Assembly: GCF_013114825.1 (NCBI RefSeq)
Contig: NZ_JAAVLX010000013.1
Coordinates: forward strand, 1-64,000
DNA length: 64,000 bases
Reading direction: 5' to 3'
Source: Bradyrhizobium australiense
GTDB taxonomy: Bacteria > Pseudomonadota > Alphaproteobacteria > Rhizobiales > Xanthobacteraceae
In this document: positions 1 to 7,726 of the stretch, piece after piece
Position numbering within the stretch: the first letter of the stretch is position 1
Layout of the letters: every line of letters starts with the position of its first letter
Notes under the pieces: model-generated
The model's database searches: none
Told to the model about the DNA's origin: nothing
What the model saw: the letters and a program-made list of their open reading frames with translations, nothing else
Made by a program: the position numbers and the translations under genes

Positions 1-235
1 GCCCCCGGTCGACCGGCGCCGCGGCGGGAGGCGGGGGAGTAGGCGCCGGTCGACCGGGGGCAGCGGCCGGGGGCGGCGCGCCCTTCGGCGGCGCCTTCGG
101 TCTGCCGTCTGGGCCAACCTCTTCTTTGGCTTGCGCCACGACAAGCGGAGCGGTCTGCGCCTGCGATGCGGAGATCGCGAGCTGCGTCACCGTCAAAGCA
201 GTTGTGGCAAGCAGCACGATGCGAAGGTTTGTCAT
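1..235 (-). CDS. Proline-rich exported protein, N-terminal part (C-terminus outside window)
   Basis: The minus-strand frame opens with ATG at 235 and is still open at the window edge, so only about 78 residues are visible. Residues 1-28 form a signal peptide (MTNLRIVLLATTALTV, then an Ala/Ser/Gln cleavage region). After that comes a low-complexity stretch rich in Pro and Ala with short PPPAAAP-like blocks. Bradyrhizobium OmpA-family envelope proteins often carry this kind of Pro/Ala linker between the signal peptide and the OmpA domain. The identity is inferred only, because the diagnostic domain lies beyond the window. Confidence 0.6.
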   Translation of the reverse strand, partial: MTNLRIVLLATTALTVTQLAISASQAQTAPLVVAQAKEEVGPDGRPKAPPKGAPPPAAAPGRPAPTPPPPAAAPVDRG

Positions 236-431
236 GATGTCCTTGGTCCCCGGAAAAGGCTGGCAGTAACGGAAGTGTCGTATTGAGGTATCAGTTGGTC
301 GATCAGCCGCTAATCATTAGGCCGGATTGTGGCGGCTTACAAATCGCCCCGTAGCTTTTTATTTCATAAAAGCAAAGGGTTGCATGCACCCTCGTTCATT
401 GCGCGTTCAGACGGTGCTTTCAAAGTTTGTT

Positions 432-662
432 TCATTCGGTCCCCGGATCCGTGGCTGGGTTAGGCGTTCGCGGGCCATTCGGCCCGCGCACCGGTAGCTC
501 GTCTGGCATCTTGCCCGGCAATTCCCGCGGCTGCGGTGGCTGGCCCGGGTCACGCATCGGTGGCGGCACCTCCGGACGAGGACGGCCTGGCGGCTCCTCG
601 CGCGGCGGCTCGGTCGGTTGTCCCGGCGTCGCCGGTGGTACTTCCGGCGGTTCAATCGGCAT
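432..662 (-). CDS. Small proline-rich hypothetical protein
   Basis: This 76-residue protein is almost entirely Pro, Glu, Arg and Gly, built of PPxEVPP/PPRExPP-like units and ending in a PVRGPNGPRTPNP tail. I chose the ATG at 662 because a GGGAGG Shine-Dalgarno lies just upstream; a GTG three bases earlier is the alternative. It has no signal peptide or membrane segment and is probably disordered. The Pro-rich pattern runs through the whole frame, while the overlapping frames on both strands look like shadows. No function can be assigned. Confidence 0.6.
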   Translation of the reverse strand: MPIEPPEVPPATPGQPTEPPREEPPGRPRPEVPPPMRDPGQPPQPRELPGKMPDELPVRGPNGPRTPNPATDPGTE

Positions 663-745
663 CACACCTCCCGGGCTCCAAGTTCCGGGAACAACAACGG
701 CGACGTCGGCGGCAAGTTCCCGCGCGACGCAATAATGGAACCGGG

Positions 746-1132
746 CTACTCGGGCGCGTGGGAGACGGCCTCGATGTTGTGACCATCGGGATCGAGCACG
801 AACGCGCCGTAATAGTTCGGATGGTAATGCGCGCGGATTCCCGGCGCGCCGTTGTCGCGCCCGCCGGCGGCCATCGCTGCCTTGTAGAAGGCGTCCACGG
901 TGGCGCGGTCCTTTGCCAGAATCGCGACGTGCAGCGGCTTGTCCAATCCGCCTTCGCCGCCGATCCAGAAATCGGGCTTCCCATTGGCGCCGAAACCTGC
1001 GGCGGGTTCGTGGCTGTTTTGGTCCTGCGTCACCTCCATCACGAGCGCGTAGTCGAGCGGCGCCAGCGCCTTCAGATAGAACGCCTTGGAGCGTTCATAA
1101 TCCGAAACCGGAAATCCGATGTGGTCGATCAT
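746..1132 (-). CDS. VOC-family (glyoxalase/bleomycin-resistance fold) protein
   Basis: This 128-residue single-domain protein opens with the typical VOC start (MIDHIGFPVSDYERSKAFY) and closes with a DPDGHNIEAV-type metal-binding strand. These are the two beta-alpha-beta-beta-beta modules of the vicinal oxygen chelate fold. His in HIGF, His in the LHVAIL strand and Glu near the C-terminus are the likely metal ligands. The start is the ATG at 1132, behind an AGGAGAG ribosome site; a TTG lies one codon upstream. The substrate is unknown, since family members include glyoxalase-like enzymes, dioxygenases and antibiotic-binding proteins. Confidence 0.85.
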   Translation of the reverse strand: MIDHIGFPVSDYERSKAFYLKALAPLDYALVMEVTQDQNSHEPAAGFGANGKPDFWIGGEGGLDKPLHVAILAKDRATVDAFYKAAMAAGGRDNGAPGIRAHYHPNYYGAFVLDPDGHNIEAVSHAPE

Positions 1133-1168
1133 CAAGCTCTCCTGCGGTTTGAGAAATCATCGTTTAAG

Positions 1169-2029
1169 TCACCCGCGAACCAACAGCGTATTGCTGCGAG
1201 TCTTGCCGGTCTCGGCATAACCGCGCGCGCGCATGTCGGCGATGCAATCTTCCAGCCATTCATTGGCAGACAGGTGCTCGATCACGATCGCGCGCGGCCA
1301 CAGCGTCCGCGGCGCCTCGGCGAAGAAGCCGGTCAGCACGCGATCCTCAAATCCTTCGACGTCGATCTTGAGCGCGTCGATATGCGAGACACCGGCCTCC
1401 TCCAGGATCCGCTGTAGCCGCAGCGACGGCACCTTGATCGCCTTGCCGGAGCCCTCGCCCGATACGATGTGACTGGCGCCGAGATTGTCGCCATCGGTCT
1501 CGATCATCAATTCGCCGTCAGTGGGACCGGCGGCGGCCGCGACCAGTCGCACCTGCCTGTAGCCGGAGGCGGCATTGTTGAAGGCGAGCCGCGCATGGGT
1601 GACCGGATGTGGCTCGATCGCGATCACCTTGCCGCCGGCGCCGACATGGCGCGCCAGCGCAAGCGCATAAGTGCCGACATTGGCGCCGACATCGACGAAT
1701 ACGCCGCCGGCGGGCACATGCGCCCGCAGAAAATTCAGCTCTTCGAGATTGTAGTCGGGATTGAACAGCGCGCCGCGCTCGGTGGCGCTGGCCTGATGAT
1801 AGAAGCGGAACGAGGCGCCCTGGTATTGCACGTCGACGGGCCCTGTCCGCAACAGGTTCACCAGCCGCGACAGCATTGGCCGGAATGCGCCGCGCTTTAG
1901 CCGCGAGCGGTGGGCCAGCGAGATAATGGCGGCCTGTGCGGCATTCGGGGCGAACGCGCCGAACGGCGCGGGTGACGGATCGTTGTCGGGGCTCAAACGG
2001 TGGTCCTCGGGTAGAAGCGGCGCATGCAT
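1169..2029 (-). CDS. FkbM-family SAM-dependent methyltransferase
   Basis: The 286-residue protein contains a class I methyltransferase core with the SAM-binding motif VFVDVGANVGTYALALARHVG, a following acidic strand (VIAIEPHP) and the FkbM signature DALKIDVEGFEDRVL. FkbM proteins O-methylate sugars or polyketides, often in surface-glycan synthesis. The first 60 residues are a poorly conserved leader. I took the ATG at 2029; a TTG at 2053 would add eight residues. No glycan cluster is adjacent, so the substrate cannot be inferred from context. Confidence 0.85.
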   Translation of the reverse strand: MHAPLLPEDHRLSPDNDPSPAPFGAFAPNAAQAAIISLAHRSRLKRGAFRPMLSRLVNLLRTGPVDVQYQGASFRFYHQASATERGALFNPDYNLEELNFLRAHVPAGGVFVDVGANVGTYALALARHVGAGGKVIAIEPHPVTHARLAFNNAASGYRQVRLVAAAAGPTDGELMIETDGDNLGASHIVSGEGSGKAIKVPSLRLQRILEEAGVSHIDALKIDVEGFEDRVLTGFFAEAPRTLWPRAIVIEHLSANEWLEDCIADMRARGYAETGKTRSNTLLVRG

Positions 2030-2094
2030 AACCGGTTTTGCACCCGACTCCAACGAGGCTCTGGGCGTGGATAGGTCGGTCGCCCCGTTTGGCT

Positions 2095-2200
2095 GTCACG
2101 CCCTGCGAAGGCGGGGCATCCAGTACGCCGCGGTCTCTCTCTATATGAAACATTGTCGTCTCTGGAATACTGGATCGTCCGCCTTCGCGGACGATGACGA
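2095..2200. repeat. RPE-type palindromic repeat, copy 1
   Basis: This element has two GC-rich arms: GCGAAGGCGGGGCATCCAGTA at the left, and a right arm ending TACTGGATCGTCCGCC-TTCGCGG-ACGATGAC. CATCCAGTA and TACTGGAT pair across a variable centre. Similar elements recur at about 26470, 35281, 37017, 42513, 44398 and 60332. They match the repetitive palindromic elements common between Bradyrhizobium genes. Confidence 0.85.
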
Positions 2201-2244
2201 CGGAGCATGACTTTGCGCTCTCGCGGCGCACTGCGCCCGAGAGA

Positions 2245-4239
2245 CTACGCCGCTTTCCTTGTTCCCTTCCGATGGCGCAGGAAACGTCCGAGCAGGCGCT
2301 GTCTACTCTTGCGCGGAATCAGATCGACGTCGCTGACGAGCTTGGCGCCGCCCTTGCGTCGTTCCAGCACGATCTTGCGGCTGTGGAACGCCTCCAGCTC
2401 GGCGCGATGGGCAACGCTGACGATGGTGGCCTTCGGCAATTCCCTGATGACCAGCTCCATCATCTTATCTTGGCTCTTTTCGTCGAGCGCCGACGTCGCT
2501 TCATCCAACACGACGATGTCGGGATTGTGCAGCAGCAGCCGCGCAAACGCGAGCCGCTGCTTCTCGCCGCCAGATAGCGTCTGGTCCCATGGTCCCTCTT
2601 CCTCGATCTTCTCCCTGAGGTGATCGAGGCCGACCTTGTGCAGCGCGTCGCAGATCTGCTCGGCGAGCCAGTCATCTGCCGCGCCGGGATAGGCGATCGC
2701 GCGCCGCAGCGTGCCGGAGGGGATGTACGGCTTTTGCGGCAGCATGAAGAGCCGGCGGTCAATATGGAAATTGACGCTGCCGCCGCCCCAGGGCCACAGG
2801 CCTGCGAGGGCGCGCACCAGCGTGCTCTTGCCGGTGCCGGACTCGCCGGCCACCAGCAATCGCTCGCCGGGTTCGATCACGACTTCGGTCTCGCCGACGA
2901 CGGCGGTGCCGTCGTCCAGCGTCACCGAGAGATCGTTCAGGCTCAGCATGGCGCCGCCTTCGGTCTCGCCACGCTTGATGCGGCCGATTCCGTCGCCCTG
3001 CTCGGCGCGCTCGAGCCCGTCGAGCGACATCATCAGCGAAGCGATGCGGCGCGCTCCGGCGTTCCATTCGGCCAGCCGCGGATAATTGTCGACCAGCCAG
3101 CCGAACGCGGTTTGCACGATGGTGAAGGCGGACGCCGCCTGCATCACCTGTCCGAGCGTCATGCTGCCGTCGAGGAATTTTGGTGCGCATAACAATAGCG
3201 GAACGACCGGCGCGATCAGGCCCGATCCCTGCGACACCAGCGTGGTGCGCATATGCTGACCCGCTACCCGCGCCCATTGCCGCAGCACTTTTGAAAACGT
3301 CTTGTCGATGCCGTCGCGCTCTTCCTGCTCGCCGCCGAGCAGGGCGATGCTCTCGCCGTTCTCGCGCACACGGGTCAGGACGTAGCGGTATTCGGCCTCG
3401 GCCTGGTTCTTGTCTTCGGATACCTGCACGAAGCTTCGTCCGATCGCCGTGATCGAGCCCGAAGCAACCGCAGCGTAAACGATCGCCGCGATCACGAGGA
3501 AGCCGGGGATGGTGACCGTCCATCCGGCCAGCGTGACCGTCAGCGCGCCGCCGATGGTCCAGAGCACGACGATGAAGGTGGCGGCCGACAGAAATGCCGA
3601 TGTGACGCCAGCGACGAAATCCACCGGCGAGTCGGTCGCGATCCGCAAATCCTCGGCGATGCGATATTCCGGATTCTGATGATCGCCGCCGACAAGGTTG
3701 AGCTGGTAGTAGCGGCCATTGGCCAGCCAGCGCGAGATCACCGCATTCGTCAGCCAGGCGCGCCAGCGCCGTTGAATGCCCATGCGGGCGAACACCTGCG
3801 CCACGCCGAGCAAGACGCTGCCGATGGCGAGCGGAAAGAACACTGCTGCGAGATAATACACGGTGGCGGCGTCGCGCTTCTCGATGGCGTCGAAGATCGC
3901 GCGATTCCAGACATTGATGCCGTATTGAAAGGCGACATGGCCGACGATCAGGAGCAGCAGGCCGATCGAGAACAGCCACGCCAGCCGGTCACCTTTCCTG
4001 CCCCAATAGCCGCGGGCGCTGATCCAGAATCGCGTCAGCAGATAATCCTTGCGAGCCTGCTCGGCCTCTTCCGGAGACATCTGCGGATCGGGCTCGACCA
4101 CTTCCGGCGGCGGCGGTTCAACGAGATCGCTGCCTTCTGAGGTGACGGCTATGAACTCTGATTTTTCTTCGGATTCAGGGGGATTCTTCGCGCCGGATTT
4201 TTTGCGGGGTGGCTTTGACTTTGTGTCGGATCCGGCCAT
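2245..4239 (-). CDS. ABC exporter, fused permease/ATPase, SbmA/BacA-like (YddA type)
   Basis: The 664-residue half-transporter has a charged N-terminal tail (1-75), an SbmA/BacA-like membrane domain of about six helices (roughly 85-390) and a C-terminal ATPase. The ATPase shows Walker A GESGTGKST (about 465-473), the signature LSGGEKQR (about 555) and Walker B IVVLDEAT (about 575). BacA-related proteins of rhizobia move peptides or affect very-long-chain lipid A, but members with a fused ATPase form a separate branch with few known substrates. I used the ATG at 4239; a TTG three codons upstream is possible. It should act as an inner-membrane homodimer. Confidence 0.85.
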   Translation of the reverse strand: MAGSDTKSKPPRKKSGAKNPPESEEKSEFIAVTSEGSDLVEPPPPEVVEPDPQMSPEEAEQARKDYLLTRFWISARGYWGRKGDRLAWLFSIGLLLLIVGHVAFQYGINVWNRAIFDAIEKRDAATVYYLAAVFFPLAIGSVLLGVAQVFARMGIQRRWRAWLTNAVISRWLANGRYYQLNLVGGDHQNPEYRIAEDLRIATDSPVDFVAGVTSAFLSAATFIVVLWTIGGALTVTLAGWTVTIPGFLVIAAIVYAAVASGSITAIGRSFVQVSEDKNQAEAEYRYVLTRVRENGESIALLGGEQEERDGIDKTFSKVLRQWARVAGQHMRTTLVSQGSGLIAPVVPLLLCAPKFLDGSMTLGQVMQAASAFTIVQTAFGWLVDNYPRLAEWNAGARRIASLMMSLDGLERAEQGDGIGRIKRGETEGGAMLSLNDLSVTLDDGTAVVGETEVVIEPGERLLVAGESGTGKSTLVRALAGLWPWGGGSVNFHIDRRLFMLPQKPYIPSGTLRRAIAYPGAADDWLAEQICDALHKVGLDHLREKIEEEGPWDQTLSGGEKQRLAFARLLLHNPDIVVLDEATSALDEKSQDKMMELVIRELPKATIVSVAHRAELEAFHSRKIVLERRKGGAKLVSDVDLIPRKSRQRLLGRFLRHRKGTRKAA

Positions 4240-4441
4240 GGCCGACAACGCAAGGGAAATCAGATGGTTCCGGGCAACGTTCCGTCTGCTTCATATCCTT
4301 CCATCGTCATTCGGCATTGCCGAGAGGCCAACGGGTCGCGCGAATGCGCGCCCGATGACAGGCTTCGCGACGATTTGTCCGCCTTGGCTCTTCGATTTTC
4401 GGCGGGCAAATCGCTTCTTTCGCGACGGAAGAACCGAGCGG

Positions 4442-6580
4442 TCAGCCTACTTTGTTGGCGCGCTCCACCTGCCGCCGGCCAACCCGGTGCAGCACACGGG
4501 AAAGCTGCTCGATCGAGTATGGCTTTTGCAGCAGCTCGAAACCGTAGCTGCCGTGTTCCGACAGCATGTGGCTGTAGCCGCTGGTCAGCACGACCGGCAG
4601 GTCGGGATGCCGGCGGCGGACTTCCTGGGCGAGTTCAATGCCGGTCATGCCGGGCATCACGACGTCGGTGAACACGGCATCGAAATGCTCGGCGCTGCTT
4701 GCGAGTTCTTCGAGCGCATGCACGGCGTTGCCGACGAGCCTGGTGGCGTAGCCGAGTTCGGCCAGCGCATCGGTGGCAAAGTGTCCGACCTCGGCATTGT
4801 CCTCGACCACGAGCACCGACATCCCGCTGCCGTCGATCGCCGCGGCATCTGCTGATGGCGTCTGTCGCGATTTCCCGCTGCCGGCGGTGCGCGGCAGATA
4901 CAGCGTGAAAATGCTGCCCTTGCCCACTTCGCTCGCCGCAGTCACCTCGCCGCCCGATTGCTTGGCGAAACCGAATACCTGCGACAGGCCGAGCCCGGTG
5001 CCATGGCCGGCCTGCTTGGTCGTGAAGAAGGGTTCGAAAATACGTTCGAACTGATCCGGCGGAATGCCGCTGCCGGTATCGGCGACGGAAACGGTCACAT
5101 AGCCATATGGATGCTGCGGCAGCGGGGCGGCGTTGGGCAGGCTGGCAGCCATTCCGACCGCAATCGTCAGCCGTCCGCGGGCCTCCATGGCGTCCCGCGC
5201 GTTCACGGCCATGTTGATGATGGCGGTTTCGAACTGGCCGGCGTCGGCGTTGACGAAGCACGGCTCTTCCGGCCCAAGAATGACAACCTCGATGCGCGAA
5301 CCGATCAGGGTGCCGATCATTTCGCTCAGCATCTGCACGGTCCGCCCGACGTCGAATACTTCCGGCTTCAACGTCTGCCGCCGCGCGAAAGCCAGCAACT
5401 GGGCGGTCAGCTTGGCGGCGCGCGTCACCGTATCCGAGATCGCATCGATGTAGCGCAGCCGCCGCGGTTCCGGCAGGTCGGGCCGCCGCAACAGGTCCAC
5501 GGAGGCGCGGATCACCGTCAGCAGATTGTTGAAGTCGTGCGCAACGCCCCCGGTAAGTTGGCCCAGCGCCTCCAGCCGCTGGCCGTGTTTCAGCGCTTCT
5601 TCGGCCACTTCGCGCTTCTCGGCTTCGAAATAAAGATGGCGCGTCCGGCGCAAGGCTAGCCCCAGCAGGGCAAACAGCAGCGCGGTGGCCGGCGCGCCGA
5701 AAATCAGGTGCTGGCTCATGGTGGACAACCAGCGCGCCCGGATCGCCGACGTCTCGAGGCCGGCGCTGACATAGATCGGGTATTCGGTGAGCCGCTGGTA
5801 TCCGAGGCGCCGTTCGATGCCGTCGGTCGGCGAGGTCACGGTGATGAGCCCGGTCTTGGGATCGGCCGCGATCAGTTTTCCGATTGGGCTGTTGCGGTCG
5901 AGGCGAATGTCACGGCCTGCGGCGGGAAAACGAGCCAGCACGGTGCCGTCCGCGCGACCGACCGCGAAGAAGCTGCCCGGCTCGCGGCCGATGCGGGCGT
6001 AGTAGTTTTCGAAATATTCCGGCAGCACGGAGGCCTGGATCACACCGGCGAAGCCGCCGTTCTCGCTCGGGCGCCGTCGGCTGACGCCGAAGAACGCGGC
6101 GCCCTGGTAGGGCGGCCGCGGCGTGAGCTCCTCGCCAATGTAGGTTCCGATGTCGCCGGCGACGTGAGCCTTGAAATAGTCCCGGTCGGAGAAATCAATC
6201 CCGGGCGCCGGGACGACCAGGCTGTTGACGAGCGCGTGGCCCTTGGCGTCGAAGATCCAGGCCGACTTCACCTGCGGCAGGGAAGCAACGAGCTGCTTCA
6301 GCCGCAAATGCAGCGTTTGTTCGCGGGCAATGATGTCGGCGTCCGGAACGTTGCGGATGATCTCGGCGATCTCCGACAGGCTGCGGTCGATGGTCTCGAA
6401 TACTTTCAGCGCATGCTCGTGCGCGACATCCAGCGTGCGCTCGATTTCACGGTCGGCGGTTTCGCGGATCGAGGCCCAGGAGACGGCAGATGCAAATACA
6501 AAGAGCGCCAACGGAAGCGCCAATGAGGCGACCATCATCCATTGCAGCAGTCTCAGCGAATTACGTTGCGCGGTCTGCAC
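4442..6580 (-). CDS. Hybrid sensor histidine kinase with periplasmic sensor and C-terminal receiver
   Basis: The 712-residue protein has a first membrane helix (about 14-37), a periplasmic PDC/dCache-like sensor (about 40-285) and a second helix (about 292-311). The HisKA domain carries the phospho-acceptor His348 in GGVAHDFNNLL. The HATPase domain has an N box near 456-465 and G boxes DTGSGI and GTGLGLS. The receiver domain (about 587-700) has Asp639 in FTDVVMPG and Lys686. The start is GTG at 6580 behind GGAGCGAG. No cognate response regulator is adjacent, so it is an orphan that may act through phosphorelay. The ligand is unknown. Confidence 0.92.
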   Translation of the reverse strand: MQTAQRNSLRLLQWMMVASLALPLALFVFASAVSWASIRETADREIERTLDVAHEHALKVFETIDRSLSEIAEIIRNVPDADIIAREQTLHLRLKQLVASLPQVKSAWIFDAKGHALVNSLVVPAPGIDFSDRDYFKAHVAGDIGTYIGEELTPRPPYQGAAFFGVSRRRPSENGGFAGVIQASVLPEYFENYYARIGREPGSFFAVGRADGTVLARFPAAGRDIRLDRNSPIGKLIAADPKTGLITVTSPTDGIERRLGYQRLTEYPIYVSAGLETSAIRARWLSTMSQHLIFGAPATALLFALLGLALRRTRHLYFEAEKREVAEEALKHGQRLEALGQLTGGVAHDFNNLLTVIRASVDLLRRPDLPEPRRLRYIDAISDTVTRAAKLTAQLLAFARRQTLKPEVFDVGRTVQMLSEMIGTLIGSRIEVVILGPEEPCFVNADAGQFETAIINMAVNARDAMEARGRLTIAVGMAASLPNAAPLPQHPYGYVTVSVADTGSGIPPDQFERIFEPFFTTKQAGHGTGLGLSQVFGFAKQSGGEVTAASEVGKGSIFTLYLPRTAGSGKSRQTPSADAAAIDGSGMSVLVVEDNAEVGHFATDALAELGYATRLVGNAVHALEELASSAEHFDAVFTDVVMPGMTGIELAQEVRRRHPDLPVVLTSGYSHMLSEHGSYGFELLQKPYSIEQLSRVLHRVGRRQVERANKVG

Positions 6581-6722
6581 GCTCGCTCCGGCTCCGCGCC
6601 GAGCTTAACGCAAAGTTGCGCACGGAATAAAGCGGAGCGAGAAGGGAACTTGCACGTCCGGCGGTCAAGCCGGATCGATCATAATCGATTCAAATCCGGC
6701 CGTTCGCGTTCCCCGTAGATTT

Positions 6723-6804
6723 GTAGCCCGGATGGAGCGAAGCGTAATCCGGGGTTCTCACAGCCGGAAAAACCCCGGATTGCGCTTCGCTCCATCGGGG
6801 CTAC
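6723..6804. repeat. Palindromic repeat, family B (GTAGCCCGGATGGAGCGAAGCG), copy 1
   Basis: The left arm GTAGCCCGGATGGAGCGAAG pairs with the right arm CTTCGCTCCATCGGGGCTAC across about 40 bases. The same element occurs at 21392 and 53679, and a half copy lies near 16305. It lies just 3' of sdhB and may act as an mRNA end or stabilising structure. Confidence 0.85.
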
Positions 6805-6814
6805 GGCCCAGCAT

Positions 6815-7600
6815 CTATATCTGCCGCTCGACCATCTTCAGCTTGAGCTCGGCGATGGCTTCCGACGGGTTCAGACCCTTCGGGCAGGCCTTGGCGCAGT
6901 TCATGATGGTGTGGCAGCGGTAAAGCCGGAACGGGTCTTCGAGGTCGTCGAGGCGTTCGCCGGTGGCTTCATCGCGGGAATCCTTCACCCAGCGCGTCGC
7001 CTGCAAGAGCGCGGCGGGCCCGAGGAAGCGTTCGCTGTTCCACCAGTAGCTCGGGCAGGAAGTCGAGCAGCAGGCGCACAGGATGCACTCATAAAGACCG
7101 TCGAGCTTTTCGCGGTCTTCGTGGCTCTGCTTCCATTCCTTCTGCGGCGTCGGCGTCGTGGTCTTCAGCCAGGGTTCGATCGAGGCATATTGTGCGTAGA
7201 AGTTCGTGAGGTCGGGCACCAGGTCCTTCACGACAGGCTGATGCGGCAGCGGATTGACTTTCACCGCGCCGCCCGAGGCCACGTCGTGCATCGACTTGGT
7301 GCAAGCCAGCGTGTTCTGGCCGTCGATGTTCATGGCGCAGGAGCCGCAGACGCCTTCGCGGCAGGAGCGGCGGAAGGTCAGCGTCGGGTCAATGTGGTTC
7401 TTGATCCAGATCAGGCCATCCAGCACCATCGGCCCACAATCATTGATGTCGACATGATAGGTGTCGACGCTCGGGTTCTTGCCATCGTCCGGATTCCAGC
7501 GATACACCCGGAACTCGCGCGTTTCCGTCGCGCCGGCCGGCTTCGGCCAGGCCTTCCCACCGGTGATCTTCGAATTTTTCGGAAGCGTGAATTCAGCCAT
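6815..7600 (-). CDS. sdhB: Succinate dehydrogenase iron-sulfur subunit
   Basis: The 261-residue subunit carries electrons from the flavoprotein to ubiquinone in complex II. The N-terminal ferredoxin domain holds the [2Fe-2S] cysteines in CREGVCGSCAMNIDG and NTLAC. The C-terminal domain holds CILCACCSTSCP and CHTIMNCAKACPKGL for the [4Fe-4S] and [3Fe-4S] clusters. It is the last gene of sdhCDAB. A gap of 126 bases containing a repeat separates it from sdhA, so it probably shares the transcript but is translated independently. Confidence 0.98.
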   Translation of the reverse strand: MAEFTLPKNSKITGGKAWPKPAGATETREFRVYRWNPDDGKNPSVDTYHVDINDCGPMVLDGLIWIKNHIDPTLTFRRSCREGVCGSCAMNIDGQNTLACTKSMHDVASGGAVKVNPLPHQPVVKDLVPDLTNFYAQYASIEPWLKTTTPTPQKEWKQSHEDREKLDGLYECILCACCSTSCPSYWWNSERFLGPAALLQATRWVKDSRDEATGERLDDLEDPFRLYRCHTIMNCAKACPKGLNPSEAIAELKLKMVERQI

Positions 7601-7614
7601 TATTCTAACCTTTC

Positions 7615-7716
7615 GTCATTCCGGGATGGTCCGAAGGACAAGACCCGGAATCTCGAGATTTTCAGGTGCGCAATTGCGCACCATAGTTCGATGCTTCGCA
7701 TCGCCCCGGAATGACG
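7615..7716. repeat. Palindromic repeat, family C (GTCATTCCGGG ... CCCCGGAATGAC), copy 1
   Basis: The outer arms GTCATTCCGGG and CCCCGGAATGAC enclose an inner palindrome GGTGCGCAATTGCGCACC and the word GATGCTTCGCATCG. It sits between sdhA and sdhB. A related copy occurs at 61702-61815, between zapE and mdh. Confidence 0.85.
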
Positions 7717-7726
7717 GTGTTGTTCC

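Noticed and set aside
2759..3979. 406-residue open frame on the minus strand
   Set aside because: It is an out-of-frame shadow of the SbmA-like ABC exporter, dominated by Arg, Ala and His.
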